Shown: piece after piece, positions 16,806-25,896 of the stretch
Layout: the number at the start of each line of letters is the position of its first letter
Position numbering within the stretch: position 1 is the stretch's first letter
DNA from: Halomonas sp.
GTDB lineage: Bacteria > Pseudomonadota > Gammaproteobacteria > Pseudomonadales > Halomonadaceae
Direction of reading: 5' to 3'
DNA length: 64,000 bases
NCBI RefSeq assembly: GCF_017515565.1
Contig: NZ_JAFWFN010000031.1
Coordinates: forward strand, 44,765-108,764
Program-made: the position numbers and the translations under genes
The notes under the pieces: model-generated
The model's database searches: none
Seen by the model: the letters and a program-made list of their open reading frames with translations, nothing else
Told to the model about the DNA's origin: nothing

Positions 16806-18245
16806 ATGAGCACCCCCACAACGCTGTTTGACAAAGTTTGGCAAGCCCACGAGGTTCACCGCAGCGAAAGCGGTCAGAGCCTGCTGTGGATTGACCGTCA
16901 CTTTGTTCACGAAGGCTCCTTCCATGCGTTCAACAAACTCGCTGAACGCGCGCTACCCGTTGCCAGGCCCGATTTAACCTTCGGTATTGCCGATCACTAT
17001 GTACCAACCCTAGCCCGCGATCTGGCAGGCGTTGCTGATCCCAAGGTGCGCTCGATGATTGAGCAGCTCACCCGCAATACTCAGCAGCATGGGGTGACGC
17101 TGTTTGGTTTGGATGACCCGCGCCAGGGCATAGTGCATGTGCTAGGCCCCGAACAGGGGCTTACCCAGCCCGGCATGGTGATGGTGTGCGGCGATAGCCA
17201 CACCGCCACCCACGGCGCCTTTGGCAGCATTGCCTTTGGCATTGGCGCCTCGGAAGTGGCCCACGTGCTGGCGACGCAAACCCTGTGGCAAAGCAAACCC
17301 AAAGTGATGCGGATCACCGTTGATGGCCAACTGGCCGAAGGCATCACTGCTAAAGATATTGCGCTGACCTGGATTGCGCGCTTAGGCGCCGACGGTGCAC
17401 GGGGTTACGCCATTGAGTACGCTGGCGAGGCAATCCGTTCACTCTCCATGGAGGCACGGCTCACGCTGTGTAATCTCTCCATTGAGGGCGGTGGCCGCTG
17501 CGGCATGATTGCCCCGGACCCAACGACCTTTGAGTATCTGCGTGACCGCCCCTGGAGCCCAAAGGGGGAGGCCTTCGAGCAAGCCTGCGCTTACTGGTCC
17601 ACGCTCTACAGCGATCCAGGCGCTAATTTTGATCTTGAAGTAACGCTGCATGCGAATGACATCGCACCGACGGTGACCTGGGGTGTTTCCCCTGAAGAGG
17701 CGCTGCCGATTGATCGCTCAGTGCCTGATCCTGACCAACTGAGTGATCCGGCGAAAGCACGCCAAGCCCGGGATAGTCTGACTTATATGGGATTAATGCC
17801 CGGACAAAAGCTTACTGATATCACCATTGATCGAGTCTTTATCGGTTCTTGCACCAATGCGCGCATTGAAGATTTGCGCGCCGCTGCCGCCGTGCTGGCC
17901 GGGCACAAAAGCCGTGTGCCCGGCATGGTATCGCCCGGCTCAACGCTGGTGAAAACCCAAGCCGAAGCCGAAGGGCTAGACCGCATCTTTATCGACGCAG
18001 GGCTCGAGTGGCGACACTCAGGCTGCTCCATGTGCGTCGGCATGAACGGCGATTTAGTGGCCAGCGGTGAGCGCTGCGCTTCGACCACCAATCGCAACTT
18101 CAAGGGCCGCCAAGGGCCAGGCGCACGTACCCATTTGATGTCGCCTGCCATGGTAGCCGCCGCAGCGGTGAGTGGTCGGCTAGCCGATGTCCGCACGCTA
18201 AATGGCAGCGCTGGCTCAACCGTTCAGCCTGCAGGAGCACCGTAA
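16806..18245 (+). CDS. leuC: LeuC-type hydro-lyase large subunit (3-isopropylmalate dehydratase family)
   Basis: Large [4Fe-4S] subunit of an aconitase-superfamily hydro-lyase, 479 residues. The N terminus has the family opening (LWIDRHFVHEGSFHAF). Cluster ligands are the Cys in FIGSCTNARIEDL (near residue 348) and the pair in HSGCSMCVGMNGD (near 408-411). Homology alone says isopropylmalate dehydratase. However, no leuA or leuB is present, and the gene sits behind a GntR operator and before a TRAP importer, so a catabolic paralogue acting on a maleate-type substrate (as with dimethylmaleate hydratase) is more likely. The stop codon's last base overlaps the start of the small subunit. Confidence 0.85.
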   Translation: MSTPTTLFDKVWQAHEVHRSESGQSLLWIDRHFVHEGSFHAFNKLAERALPVARPDLTFGIADHYVPTLARDLAGVADPKVRSMIEQLTRNTQQHGVTLFGLDDPRQGIVHVLGPEQGLTQPGMVMVCGDSHTATHGAFGSIAFGIGASEVAHVLATQTLWQSKPKVMRITVDGQLAEGITAKDIALTWIARLGADGARGYAIEYAGEAIRSLSMEARLTLCNLSIEGGGRCGMIAPDPTTFEYLRDRPWSPKGEAFEQACAYWSTLYSDPGANFDLEVTLHANDIAPTVTWGVSPEEALPIDRSVPDPDQLSDPAKARQARDSLTYMGLMPGQKLTDITIDRVFIGSCTNARIEDLRAAAAVLAGHKSRVPGMVSPGSTLVKTQAEAEGLDRIFIDAGLEWRHSGCSMCVGMNGDLVASGERCASTTNRNFKGRQGPGARTHLMSPAMVAAAAVSGRLADVRTLNGSAGSTVQPAGAP

Positions 18246-18883
18246 TGCAACCAATTACCGTATTGGATTCCCTTGGCGTTGCCCACGCCGTAGCGAACGT
18301 AGACACCGACCAACTGATACCCGCTCGCTTTATGAAAGAGCCGCGCAGCGTTGGCTACGGTCAGTTTTTACTTTATGACGTTCGCCACGATGAGCAGGGC
18401 ACACCAGACGCCGAGTTTATTCTTCATCGCCCCAATGCTGCCGACGCTGAAGTGATGGTCAGCCGCCGCAATTTCGGAGCAGGGTCTTCCCGGGAAGCGG
18501 CGGTGTATGCCCTGGTTGATTACGGCTTTCGCTGCGTGGTGGCGCCAAGCTTTGGCGATATTTTTGCGTCTAATGCCGTTAATAATGGTTTGCTGCCTGC
18601 AGTCGTAGAAGAGGATGACGCCGAGCGTTTGCTGGCAGCCCTGGGCGATGCACCTGCCGCCATCTATGTTGATTTAGAGAAGCAATTAATTCGTGTCGCC
18701 GAAGTAGAGGTTAGTTTTTCAATTAGCCCCGTTTGGCAAACCAAGCTACTGAACGGTTGGGATGATATCGATATGACCCGCCAGCACGCTGACACCATTA
18801 CCAATTTCGCAGCGCAGTACGTACAGCAGTTTCCTTGGACGGCGGCGCAGCCGCCGGAAAGCTCCATTATAAGTAAAGGTTAA
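18245..18883 (+). CDS. leuD: LeuD-type hydro-lyase small subunit
   Basis: Small (swivelling-domain) subunit, 212 residues, partner of the preceding large subunit. Conserved LeuD segments are VDTDQLIPARFMK near residue 20, SRRNFGAGSSREAAVYAL near 77 and APSFGDIFASNAVNNGLLP near 100; the Ser-Arg loop contributes substrate-binding residues in this family. Start and stop codons of the two genes overlap by one base, so equal synthesis is likely. As for the large subunit, context argues for catabolic hydration/dehydration of a branched or methylated dicarboxylate rather than leucine synthesis; sequence alone cannot settle this. Confidence 0.85.
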   Translation: MQPITVLDSLGVAHAVANVDTDQLIPARFMKEPRSVGYGQFLLYDVRHDEQGTPDAEFILHRPNAADAEVMVSRRNFGAGSSREAAVYALVDYGFRCVVAPSFGDIFASNAVNNGLLPAVVEEDDAERLLAALGDAPAAIYVDLEKQLIRVAEVEVSFSISPVWQTKLLNGWDDIDMTRQHADTITNFAAQYVQQFPWTAAQPPESSIISKG

Positions 18884-19024
18884 TGCCGAGCCTAAAAGAT
18901 ATGCCCAAACCTACTCATAACAACAATATGCACGCTTGCATCAGATGTTTTTCAAAAATGGGTTTACAAAAAAACATCAACACAACAACCGCTATAAAAA
19001 TCACCTAATGCAGGAGACTAACCA

Positions 19025-20023
19025 ATGAAAAAAGTAACCCTTACTCTGGGCATGCTCACCGCCCTGGCTTCCACTCAGGCGCTGGCCGTTGACCAAATCA
19101 CCGCTGTGCATGCGTTTCCGCCTTCTCTGATCTATACCCAGAGTTTTCTGGAATTCGTCGATAAGGTAAACGAGCGCGGCGAAGGCGTGGTGCAGATCAA
19201 TGTACGCGGCGGCCCTGAAGTCATCGGCCTTTCTGAGCAGCCTGATGCCGTACGCAATGGCGTAGTGGATATGGCCTATACCGCTGCAAGCTTCTACGCA
19301 GGCACGGTGCCAGAGCGCGATGCCATGGTCGCTTCTAACACCAACGCTATTTTCGCCCGTGAAAACGGTGGTATCGACCTGCTTAATGAAATCCACCAGG
19401 AGAAAATGGGCACCTACTACCTGGGCTGGTTCGACAGCGGGGTGAGCTACAACCTCTATACCATTAACGAGCCCACCATTGATGCCGATGGCAACCTAAG
19501 CGTCTCGGGGCTGCGGCTGCGCAGTAACCCGGTGTATGACGCTTTCTTCCAAGACTACCTGGGCGCACAGCCGATCAGCCTGCCAACTACCGATGTATAC
19601 GCAGCGTTGGAGCGCAGCGTGGTTAATGCCACTGGTTGGACGCAAATTGGCCTAAAAGATCTCAACTGGGATCGCTTTCTCAATTATCGAATTGATCCGG
19701 CGTTCTTCTCTACCGACATGGGTGTGATCGTTAACCTGGATAAGTGGAACCAGCTAAGCGAAGAGTCCCAGCAAATTCTTCAAGAAGTGGCCATCGAACA
19801 TGAGCGTGAAAGTGCCGAGACATTGGCTAGCTTAGCCGAAGAGCAGCAAGCTGAGCTTGAGGCTGATGGTATGCAGGTTATTACCCTTGAAGGCGAGGTT
19901 GGTGAGCGCTATGCCGAAGCTTCCCGCGATGCCACCTGGGAGCGCATGCGCCGCCAGATGGAGCGCCACCCTTCAGGTCTTGAGCATTACGACACACTGA
20001 TCGAGAAGTTTAACGATCTGTAA
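19025..20023 (+). CDS. dctP: TRAP transporter substrate-binding protein DctP
   Basis: Periplasmic solute receptor of a tripartite ATP-independent transporter, 332 residues with a signal peptide (about 1-22, cleaved after TQALA). The family features are the early strand AVHAFPPSL, the Arg-containing GLRLRSNPVYDAF segment near residue 160 (the Arg normally salt-bridges the ligand carboxylate), and the DVYAALERSVVNAT motif near 190. Start ATG at 19025 follows AGGAG. A leader of about 140 bases separates it from leuD. A strong hairpin follows the gene before dctQM, as in many TRAP operons. The ligand is probably an organic acid used by the adjacent hydratase and lyase. Confidence 0.92.
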   Translation: MKKVTLTLGMLTALASTQALAVDQITAVHAFPPSLIYTQSFLEFVDKVNERGEGVVQINVRGGPEVIGLSEQPDAVRNGVVDMAYTAASFYAGTVPERDAMVASNTNAIFARENGGIDLLNEIHQEKMGTYYLGWFDSGVSYNLYTINEPTIDADGNLSVSGLRLRSNPVYDAFFQDYLGAQPISLPTTDVYAALERSVVNATGWTQIGLKDLNWDRFLNYRIDPAFFSTDMGVIVNLDKWNQLSEESQQILQEVAIEHERESAETLASLAEEQQAELEADGMQVITLEGEVGERYAEASRDATWERMRRQMERHPSGLEHYDTLIEKFNDL

Positions 20024-20033
20024 AAAGCATGTG

Positions 20034-20062
20034 GGGCGCTAACGTCGTTAGCGCCCTTTTTT
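20034..20062 (+). terminator. Terminator/attenuator between dctP and dctQ
   Basis: GGGCGCTAAC (20034-20043), loop GTC, GTTAGCGCCC (20047-20056), then six T. It is a near-ideal intrinsic terminator inside the TRAP operon. It should end most dctP transcripts and let a fraction read through to dctQM, matching the need for more binding protein than membrane subunits. Confidence 0.88.
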
Positions 20063-20087
20063 GTGTGGCTATTATCTAGGGCTTTTT

Positions 20088-20594
20088 ATGCGCTACGCAC
20101 AACGTGGCTACTTGCTACTGCTTAACGGTATGGCCCTACTAGCCGCCATTATGCTGGTATGGCTGATGGTGGCAGTGGTGCTCTCAGTGGTAATTCGTAA
20201 TTTGGGGCTTCAGCCCTCGGCGTGGTTTTTCCTTTCAACCGAGTACGCCATGTTCTATCTCACTCTGCTGGGTGCCCCTTGGTTGGTGCGCCAAAAAGGG
20301 CATGTGCATATTGAGCTGCTGACCTCGGTGTTGCCCCCAGCAGCGCTGAATATCCTCAGCCGCGGGGTGTCGCTGCTGTGTGTGGTGGTCTGCGCCATAT
20401 TGGCATGGAAAGGGTTGGATTTGGTGTTACTCAATATCGAGCGGAGTGATTACGACGTGCGCGCTTTCTTTGTGCCGAAGTGGATGCTGACGATAGTTTT
20501 CCCTATCAGCTTCACCTTAATGGCAATCGAATTTGGCCGCTTCGTGGTGGGTCATGACATTCTTCACAGTGGTGAAGCGGGGATAAAAGAATAA
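20088..20594 (+). CDS. dctQ: TRAP transporter small permease DctQ
   Basis: Small membrane subunit of the TRAP transporter, 168 residues with four hydrophobic segments (about 12-38, 50-70, 85-108 and 130-150), the usual DctQ count. An upstream in-frame start at 20061 lies within the terminator T-run and is unlikely; ATG at 20088 is preferred. A conserved E-L-L segment (HIELLTSVLPP) is seen near residue 75. Its stop overlaps the dctM start by one base. Confidence 0.88.
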   Translation: MRYAQRGYLLLLNGMALLAAIMLVWLMVAVVLSVVIRNLGLQPSAWFFLSTEYAMFYLTLLGAPWLVRQKGHVHIELLTSVLPPAALNILSRGVSLLCVVVCAILAWKGLDLVLLNIERSDYDVRAFFVPKWMLTIVFPISFTLMAIEFGRFVVGHDILHSGEAGIKE

Positions 20595-21907
20595 TGGAAT
20601 GGTACTTTGCGCTCGCTTTTTTGCTTTCACTGATCCTCATTTTTATGGCCATTGGTACGCCGATTGCACTGGCATTTTTAGCCGCCAACGTGATCGGTGC
20701 CTGGCACTTTATGGGGGGACAAACCGGCATTGTTCAGATGCTCAACAACGGTTTCGGCGCGCTCTCAAGCTTTAACCTAGTGCCTATTCCGCTGTTCTTA
20801 TTGATGGGGGAACTGTTTTTCCGCACCGGCCTGGGCATGAAAATGTTTAATGCCGTTGACCAACTGATGGGCAAACTCCCGGGACGTTTATCCTATGTCA
20901 CCGTCGTGGGCGGGACGGCGTTTTCTACTCTGAGCGGCTCTTCTATGGGCTCCACGGCATTGATGGGTTCGCTGCTTGTGCCAGAAATGGAGCGGCGCGG
21001 CTATAAAAAGAAAATGGCCATTGGCCCGATTCTGGGCACCGGCGGCCTAGCGATTATTATTCCGCCCTCAGCGCTTGCGGTGCTGTTAGCAACGTTGGCA
21101 AGAGTGGATATTGGCGCACTGCTTATTGCGGGTATTTTACCGGGGCTTACTCTAGCGGTTTTTTACATCGTCACCATTTTTATCCAAACCAAGTTAGATC
21201 CCGCCGCCGCACCGGCCTATGAGTTAGAGCCGGTTCCGCTTAGCACGAAGCTTAAGCTGATTGTGACCGATATTCTGCCCATGCTCAGCGTGATGGTGAT
21301 TATTGTTGCGATGATGCTGTTGGGGTTTGCGACGCCTTCAGAAGCCGCGGCCTTTGGGGCATTGGGCGTTATTATCCTGGCGTTTATTTTCCGCTGCATG
21401 ACCTGGGAAGCATTTAAGCTTTCGGTCACCGGGGCGCTGAAAGTCACCTTAATGGCCTACTTAATTGTGTTTGGTTCAGCGACGTTCAGCCAATTGCTAG
21501 GCTTTTCAGGCGCCTCAGGTGGGCTGATAGGCTGGGCGACCAGTTTTGAGCTTTCACCGATTTTTATGCTGCTGGCAATGTTTGCGGTACTGCTGGTGCT
21601 GGGCACCTTTATGGAGCAAATCTCAATTATGATGCTGACTGTGCCGATCTTCTTCCCTTTGGCACATGCGCTGGGCTTTGATTTGGTGTGGTTCGGTATC
21701 GTTGTTTTGCTGGCGCTTGAAATCAGCTTCTCAACGCCGCCATTAGGGCTGTTGTTGTTTGTGATGAAGGGGGTCGCGCCGGCAGGTACTACCATGCGTG
21801 AAATATACTCGGCCGCGATTCCTTATATTTTCTGTTCGATGCTGTTAGTAGCGGTGCTGATACTATTTCCGGGCCTCGCTACCTGGTTGCCCAGCATGCT
21901 GCAATAA
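20594..21907 (+). CDS. dctM: TRAP transporter large permease DctM
   Basis: The ion-coupled transport subunit, 437 residues with about 12 membrane segments. Family motifs include IPLFLLMGELFFRTGL near residue 60, a Ser/Gly-rich stretch AFSTLSGSSMGSTA near 115, GTGGLAIIIPPSALAVLLA near 150 and GTFMEQISIMMLTVPIFFP near 340. It couples Na+ entry to uptake of the substrate delivered by DctP. It completes the rightward operon of the catabolic regulon; the substrate is not readable from the sequence. Confidence 0.94.
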   Translation: MEWYFALAFLLSLILIFMAIGTPIALAFLAANVIGAWHFMGGQTGIVQMLNNGFGALSSFNLVPIPLFLLMGELFFRTGLGMKMFNAVDQLMGKLPGRLSYVTVVGGTAFSTLSGSSMGSTALMGSLLVPEMERRGYKKKMAIGPILGTGGLAIIIPPSALAVLLATLARVDIGALLIAGILPGLTLAVFYIVTIFIQTKLDPAAAPAYELEPVPLSTKLKLIVTDILPMLSVMVIIVAMMLLGFATPSEAAAFGALGVIILAFIFRCMTWEAFKLSVTGALKVTLMAYLIVFGSATFSQLLGFSGASGGLIGWATSFELSPIFMLLAMFAVLLVLGTFMEQISIMMLTVPIFFPLAHALGFDLVWFGIVVLLALEISFSTPPLGLLLFVMKGVAPAGTTMREIYSAAIPYIFCSMLLVAVLILFPGLATWLPSMLQ

Positions 21908-21991
21908 GGCCCTTAGCTTGCAAAAAAACAGTAGGCAACAAAAGAGAGAGGCTGCGGCCTCTCTCTGCTATTTATGCATCACCCCAACGGC

Positions 21992-23218
<1,227 letters not shown>

Positions 23219-23249
23219 TGCGAGTGAACCTCTAAATGGCTTTATGTTA

Positions 23250-23264
23250 TGTGATAATATAACA
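23250..23264 (-). promoter_or_regulatory. Candidate Zur box
   Basis: TGTGATAATATAACA matches the gammaproteobacterial Zur palindrome TGTTATANTATAACA at all but one position. A second TGTTAT half-site lies just to the left (23244-23249 region). It sits 32 bases before the CobW-type gene, where repressor binding would block transcription. This fits the known pattern of Zur control of COG0523 genes. Confidence 0.68.
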
Positions 23265-23310
23265 ATAAAGAGGCATTTTTAGAAAGGTCTGTTTTGATGA
23301 CTGCTGTAGA

Positions 23311-23324
23311 AGACAGTACTGTCT
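23311..23324. repeat. 14-bp perfect palindrome
   Basis: AGACAGTACTGTCT is perfectly self-complementary. It lies 8 bases past the stop of the TIGR03643-like gene and about 95 bases upstream of the CobW-type gene. It has no T-run and no recognised regulator. It might be an operator or a chance palindrome. Confidence 0.3.
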
Positions 23325-23331
23325 GGCGTCA

Positions 23332-23607
23332 TTAGCGCTTATATTGCGTTGGGCAGTAGCCCCGTAAAACATCGGGTGATCGCAACGCAGTGTGCTTAGT
23401 CGCGCGGCCGGTGACACGTTTACGCCATAGCCGAAATGAAGCGGGTTTTAACTGGTGTCGCATTACCTCAATGACATCCGGCTCGCCCAAGCCAAACAGC
23501 CCTTCGATGGCTTCAAACGGCGTGCGGTCTTCCCAGGCCATCTCGATAACTCGAGATTGCTCTTCTTCTGGGAGTCGGCGAAAGCGTTTCACGGCAGCTT
23601 TAGGCAT
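23332..23607 (-). CDS. TIGR03643-like small conserved protein
   Basis: A 91-residue basic protein with a helical N-terminal part (RRLPEEEQSRVIEMAWEDRTPF), a GLGEPDVIEVMRH segment and a C-terminal FRLWRKRVTGRATKH stretch. The architecture resembles a small helix-turn-helix and matches my memory of the TIGR03643 family, whose function is unknown. A longer reading to 23685 exists, but ATG at 23607 (MPKAAVKRF) starts the conserved region. No signal peptide or membrane segment. In other bacteria this family often neighbours photolyase or cryptochrome-type genes; none is visible here. Confidence 0.72.
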   Translation of the reverse strand: MPKAAVKRFRRLPEEEQSRVIEMAWEDRTPFEAIEGLFGLGEPDVIEVMRHQLKPASFRLWRKRVTGRATKHTALRSPDVLRGYCPTQYKR

Positions 23608-23759
23608 TGGGCACCCTGCGTATTGATGATAAGTGGAGCGTACAAGTAGTAAATAATTGTTTGTACCAACATTATACGCAATCATCTTGAATGTACTAGA
23701 AGTGAGGGTTGAAATTAAGGTTTTCTGAACAGACTGCCTAGTAAAGTGCGCAATAAGGA

Positions 23760-24374
23760 TTACTTTGTCGCCAACAAAGCGCGGAATAGACCGTTCATAA
23801 GCACGGGTTCGTCGCGGCGGATGGTAAAGCCTGCTTGTTGTATAAGCGGCGTAGCCTGACGGGTAATATCGGTAGCGATAAAGGAGGTGAAGGCGTTTAG
23901 CGCCCGCCTGCTTGGCCCGGCAAGTTGAGCATCTGGCTGAAATTTATCCATCACGCATAGTTGACCGTCTGGCTTCAGTACTCGGTTAGCTTCTGCCAGC
24001 CCCTGTTCCGGGTGAGGCATTACCGCCAGGATAAGGTGCATCACCACCACGTCGAAATGTTCGTCCGGGTACTCCAGTGCAGCGGCGTCCATTACTCGGC
24101 ACTCTACATCCCGCCTCGCTTTTTCTGCCCGCTCTCGTGCACGCTTTACCATGGCGGGCGTTAAGTCGGTCAGGTGTGTTTCCAGCTCATGGGGCAAATA
24201 AGGCAGGTCTAAGCCGGTGCCTGCGCCTACTAATAAAACGCGCATGCCTGGCTCCCAGTCGACTTGGCCAAGGGCCATGCGTCGCGGCTTACAAAATGTT
24301 TTGGTGGCCACAAGATCATACAGTGGGGCGTAGACGGTATAGCGAAGTCGATTCCAAGCTGTTGTATTTATCAT
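23760..24374 (-). CDS. Class I SAM-dependent methyltransferase
   Basis: A 204-residue Methyltransf_11-type protein. The SAM-binding motif VLLVGAGTGLDLPYLP is near residue 46, the acidic motif II region has ECRVMDAAALEYPDEHFDVVVMHLILAV (about 95-120), and motif III follows with EANRVLKPDGQLCVMDKF. The family resembles phospholipid or quinone methyltransferases (UbiE/PmtA-like), but the substrate cannot be assigned. It stands alone on the minus strand, divergent from eutB with about 106 bases between. Confidence 0.85.
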   Translation of the reverse strand: MINTTAWNRLRYTVYAPLYDLVATKTFCKPRRMALGQVDWEPGMRVLLVGAGTGLDLPYLPHELETHLTDLTPAMVKRARERAEKARRDVECRVMDAAALEYPDEHFDVVVMHLILAVMPHPEQGLAEANRVLKPDGQLCVMDKFQPDAQLAGPSRRALNAFTSFIATDITRQATPLIQQAGFTIRRDEPVLMNGLFRALLATK

Positions 24375-24480
24375 CTTACTTCTTAGCTCCCGCTTATTTT
24401 AACGGCTGACGTGCAGCAAATCAGCGGCTAAGTTGAAAGTCACCCATGCCTATAAGCATAGCTAATATGAGGGTGATGCG

Positions 24481-25896
24481 ATGTCACAGTGTTATCACAC
24501 CACGCTAGGAGAGCGTACCTACCGTTTTTCCAATTTAGCGGAATTAATGGCTAAGGCCACGCCGCCTCGTACCGGTGACCGTTTGGCTGGGGTGATGGCT
24601 GAATCCGCGGAGGAGCGGGTGGTGGCGCAAATGGTGCTTGCCGAGCTGCCGCTCACGACGTTCTTAAATGACGTACTGATTCCTTATGAGCAGGATGAAA
24701 TTACCCGGCTGATTATCGATGACCACGATACCGGTGCTTTTGCGCCGCTAAAGCATCTAACCGTGGGAGATTTTCGCAACTGGCTGCTTTCTGACCACGC
24801 CACTCGCGAGGTGCTTACTGCTGTTCGTACCGGCATTACCCCCGAAATGGCTGCCGCGGTGAGCAAGCTAATGCGCAATCAGGATCTGATTTTGGTGGCC
24901 AAAAAGTGCCAGGTAACGACAGCGTTCCGCAATACGATTGGCCTGCCGGGGCGGCTCTCTACACGGCTGCAGCCGAATCACCCCACCGATGATGTCACCG
25001 GCATTGCTGCTAGTATTCTCGATGGGCTGCTTTATGGCAGTGGCGACGCGGTGATTGGCATTAACCCCGCCACCGACAACGTTGCTCAAAGCGTCAAGCT
25101 GATGCGCTTGATGGATGAGGTGATCCAGAAGTATCAAATCCCCACCCAGTCCTGCGTGCTTACACACGTAACTAACACATTAGAAGCGATTGAGCAGGGT
25201 GCCCCCGTCGATTTGGTATTCCAATCCATCGGCGGTACAGAAGCTACCAACCGCAGTTTTGGGTTCGATTTGAGCACCTTGGCTGAAGCCGAGGCAGCGG
25301 CGCAGTCGCTCAATCGCGGCACGGTGGGCCGCAACGTAATGTATTTCGAAACCGGCCAGGGCAGCTCGCTTTCCGCCGATGCTCACCACGGCCTTGACCA
25401 ACAAACTTGTGAAGCCCGCGCCTACGCTGTGGCGCGCAAGTTTAATCCGCTGCTGGTGAATACTGTGGTGGGCTTTATCGGCCCTGAGTATTTGTTCGAC
25501 GGCAAAGAGATCACTCGGGCGGGGCTTGAGGATCACTTCTGCGGCAAGCTGTTAGGTGTGCCTATGGGTTGCGACGTTTGCTACACCAACCACGCCGAGG
25601 CTGATCAAAACGATATGGATAACCTACTGACGCTACTCGGCGTAGCGGGCTGCAACTTTATTATGGGCATCCCTGGCTCTGACGACATTATGCTTAACTA
25701 TCAAACCACCTCTTTTCATGACGCGCTTTATGCACGGCGAGTGCTGGGGCTGAAAGCAGCGCCCGAATTTGAGCGCTGGTTGGCGGACATGCAGATTTTC
25801 CAGGATGTCAGTACGTATCGGCTAAATGACCAGCTCCCCGCAGCTTTTGCCAACAGCCTGCGTCACCTGCCCAAGGAGCCGCGCCATGGTGCATAG
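24481..25896 (+). CDS. eutB: Ethanolamine ammonia-lyase large subunit EutB
   Basis: Catalytic TIM-barrel subunit of adenosylcobalamin-dependent ethanolamine ammonia-lyase, which converts ethanolamine to acetaldehyde and ammonia. The 471-residue length is near the E. coli 453. Conserved segments include NTIGLPGRLSTRLQPNHPTDD (about 162), INPATDN (about 198) and GQGSSLSADAHHGLDQQTCEARAYAVA (about 290). eutC follows with an 11-base overlap. No carboxysome-like shell, eutA reactivase, transporter or aldehyde dehydrogenase gene is adjacent, so this is the simple soluble type. Confidence 0.95.
   Translation: MSQCYHTTLGERTYRFSNLAELMAKATPPRTGDRLAGVMAESAEERVVAQMVLAELPLTTFLNDVLIPYEQDEITRLIIDDHDTGAFAPLKHLTVGDFRNWLLSDHATREVLTAVRTGITPEMAAAVSKLMRNQDLILVAKKCQVTTAFRNTIGLPGRLSTRLQPNHPTDDVTGIAASILDGLLYGSGDAVIGINPATDNVAQSVKLMRLMDEVIQKYQIPTQSCVLTHVTNTLEAIEQGAPVDLVFQSIGGTEATNRSFGFDLSTLAEAEAAAQSLNRGTVGRNVMYFETGQGSSLSADAHHGLDQQTCEARAYAVARKFNPLLVNTVVGFIGPEYLFDGKEITRAGLEDHFCGKLLGVPMGCDVCYTNHAEADQNDMDNLLTLLGVAGCNFIMGIPGSDDIMLNYQTTSFHDALYARRVLGLKAAPEFERWLADMQIFQDVSTYRLNDQLPAAFANSLRHLPKEPRHGA

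Noticed and set aside
18884-19024. Possible third GntR operator before dctP
   Set aside because: No TGTATTA-N4-TAATACA or close variant is present in this leader; dctP is more simply read from the leuC promoter or an unseen one.
10224-21907. Genomic island or mobile element carrying the catabolic genes
   Set aside because: No integrase, transposase, tRNA junction or flanking repeat was seen, and base composition looks like the surroundings by eye.
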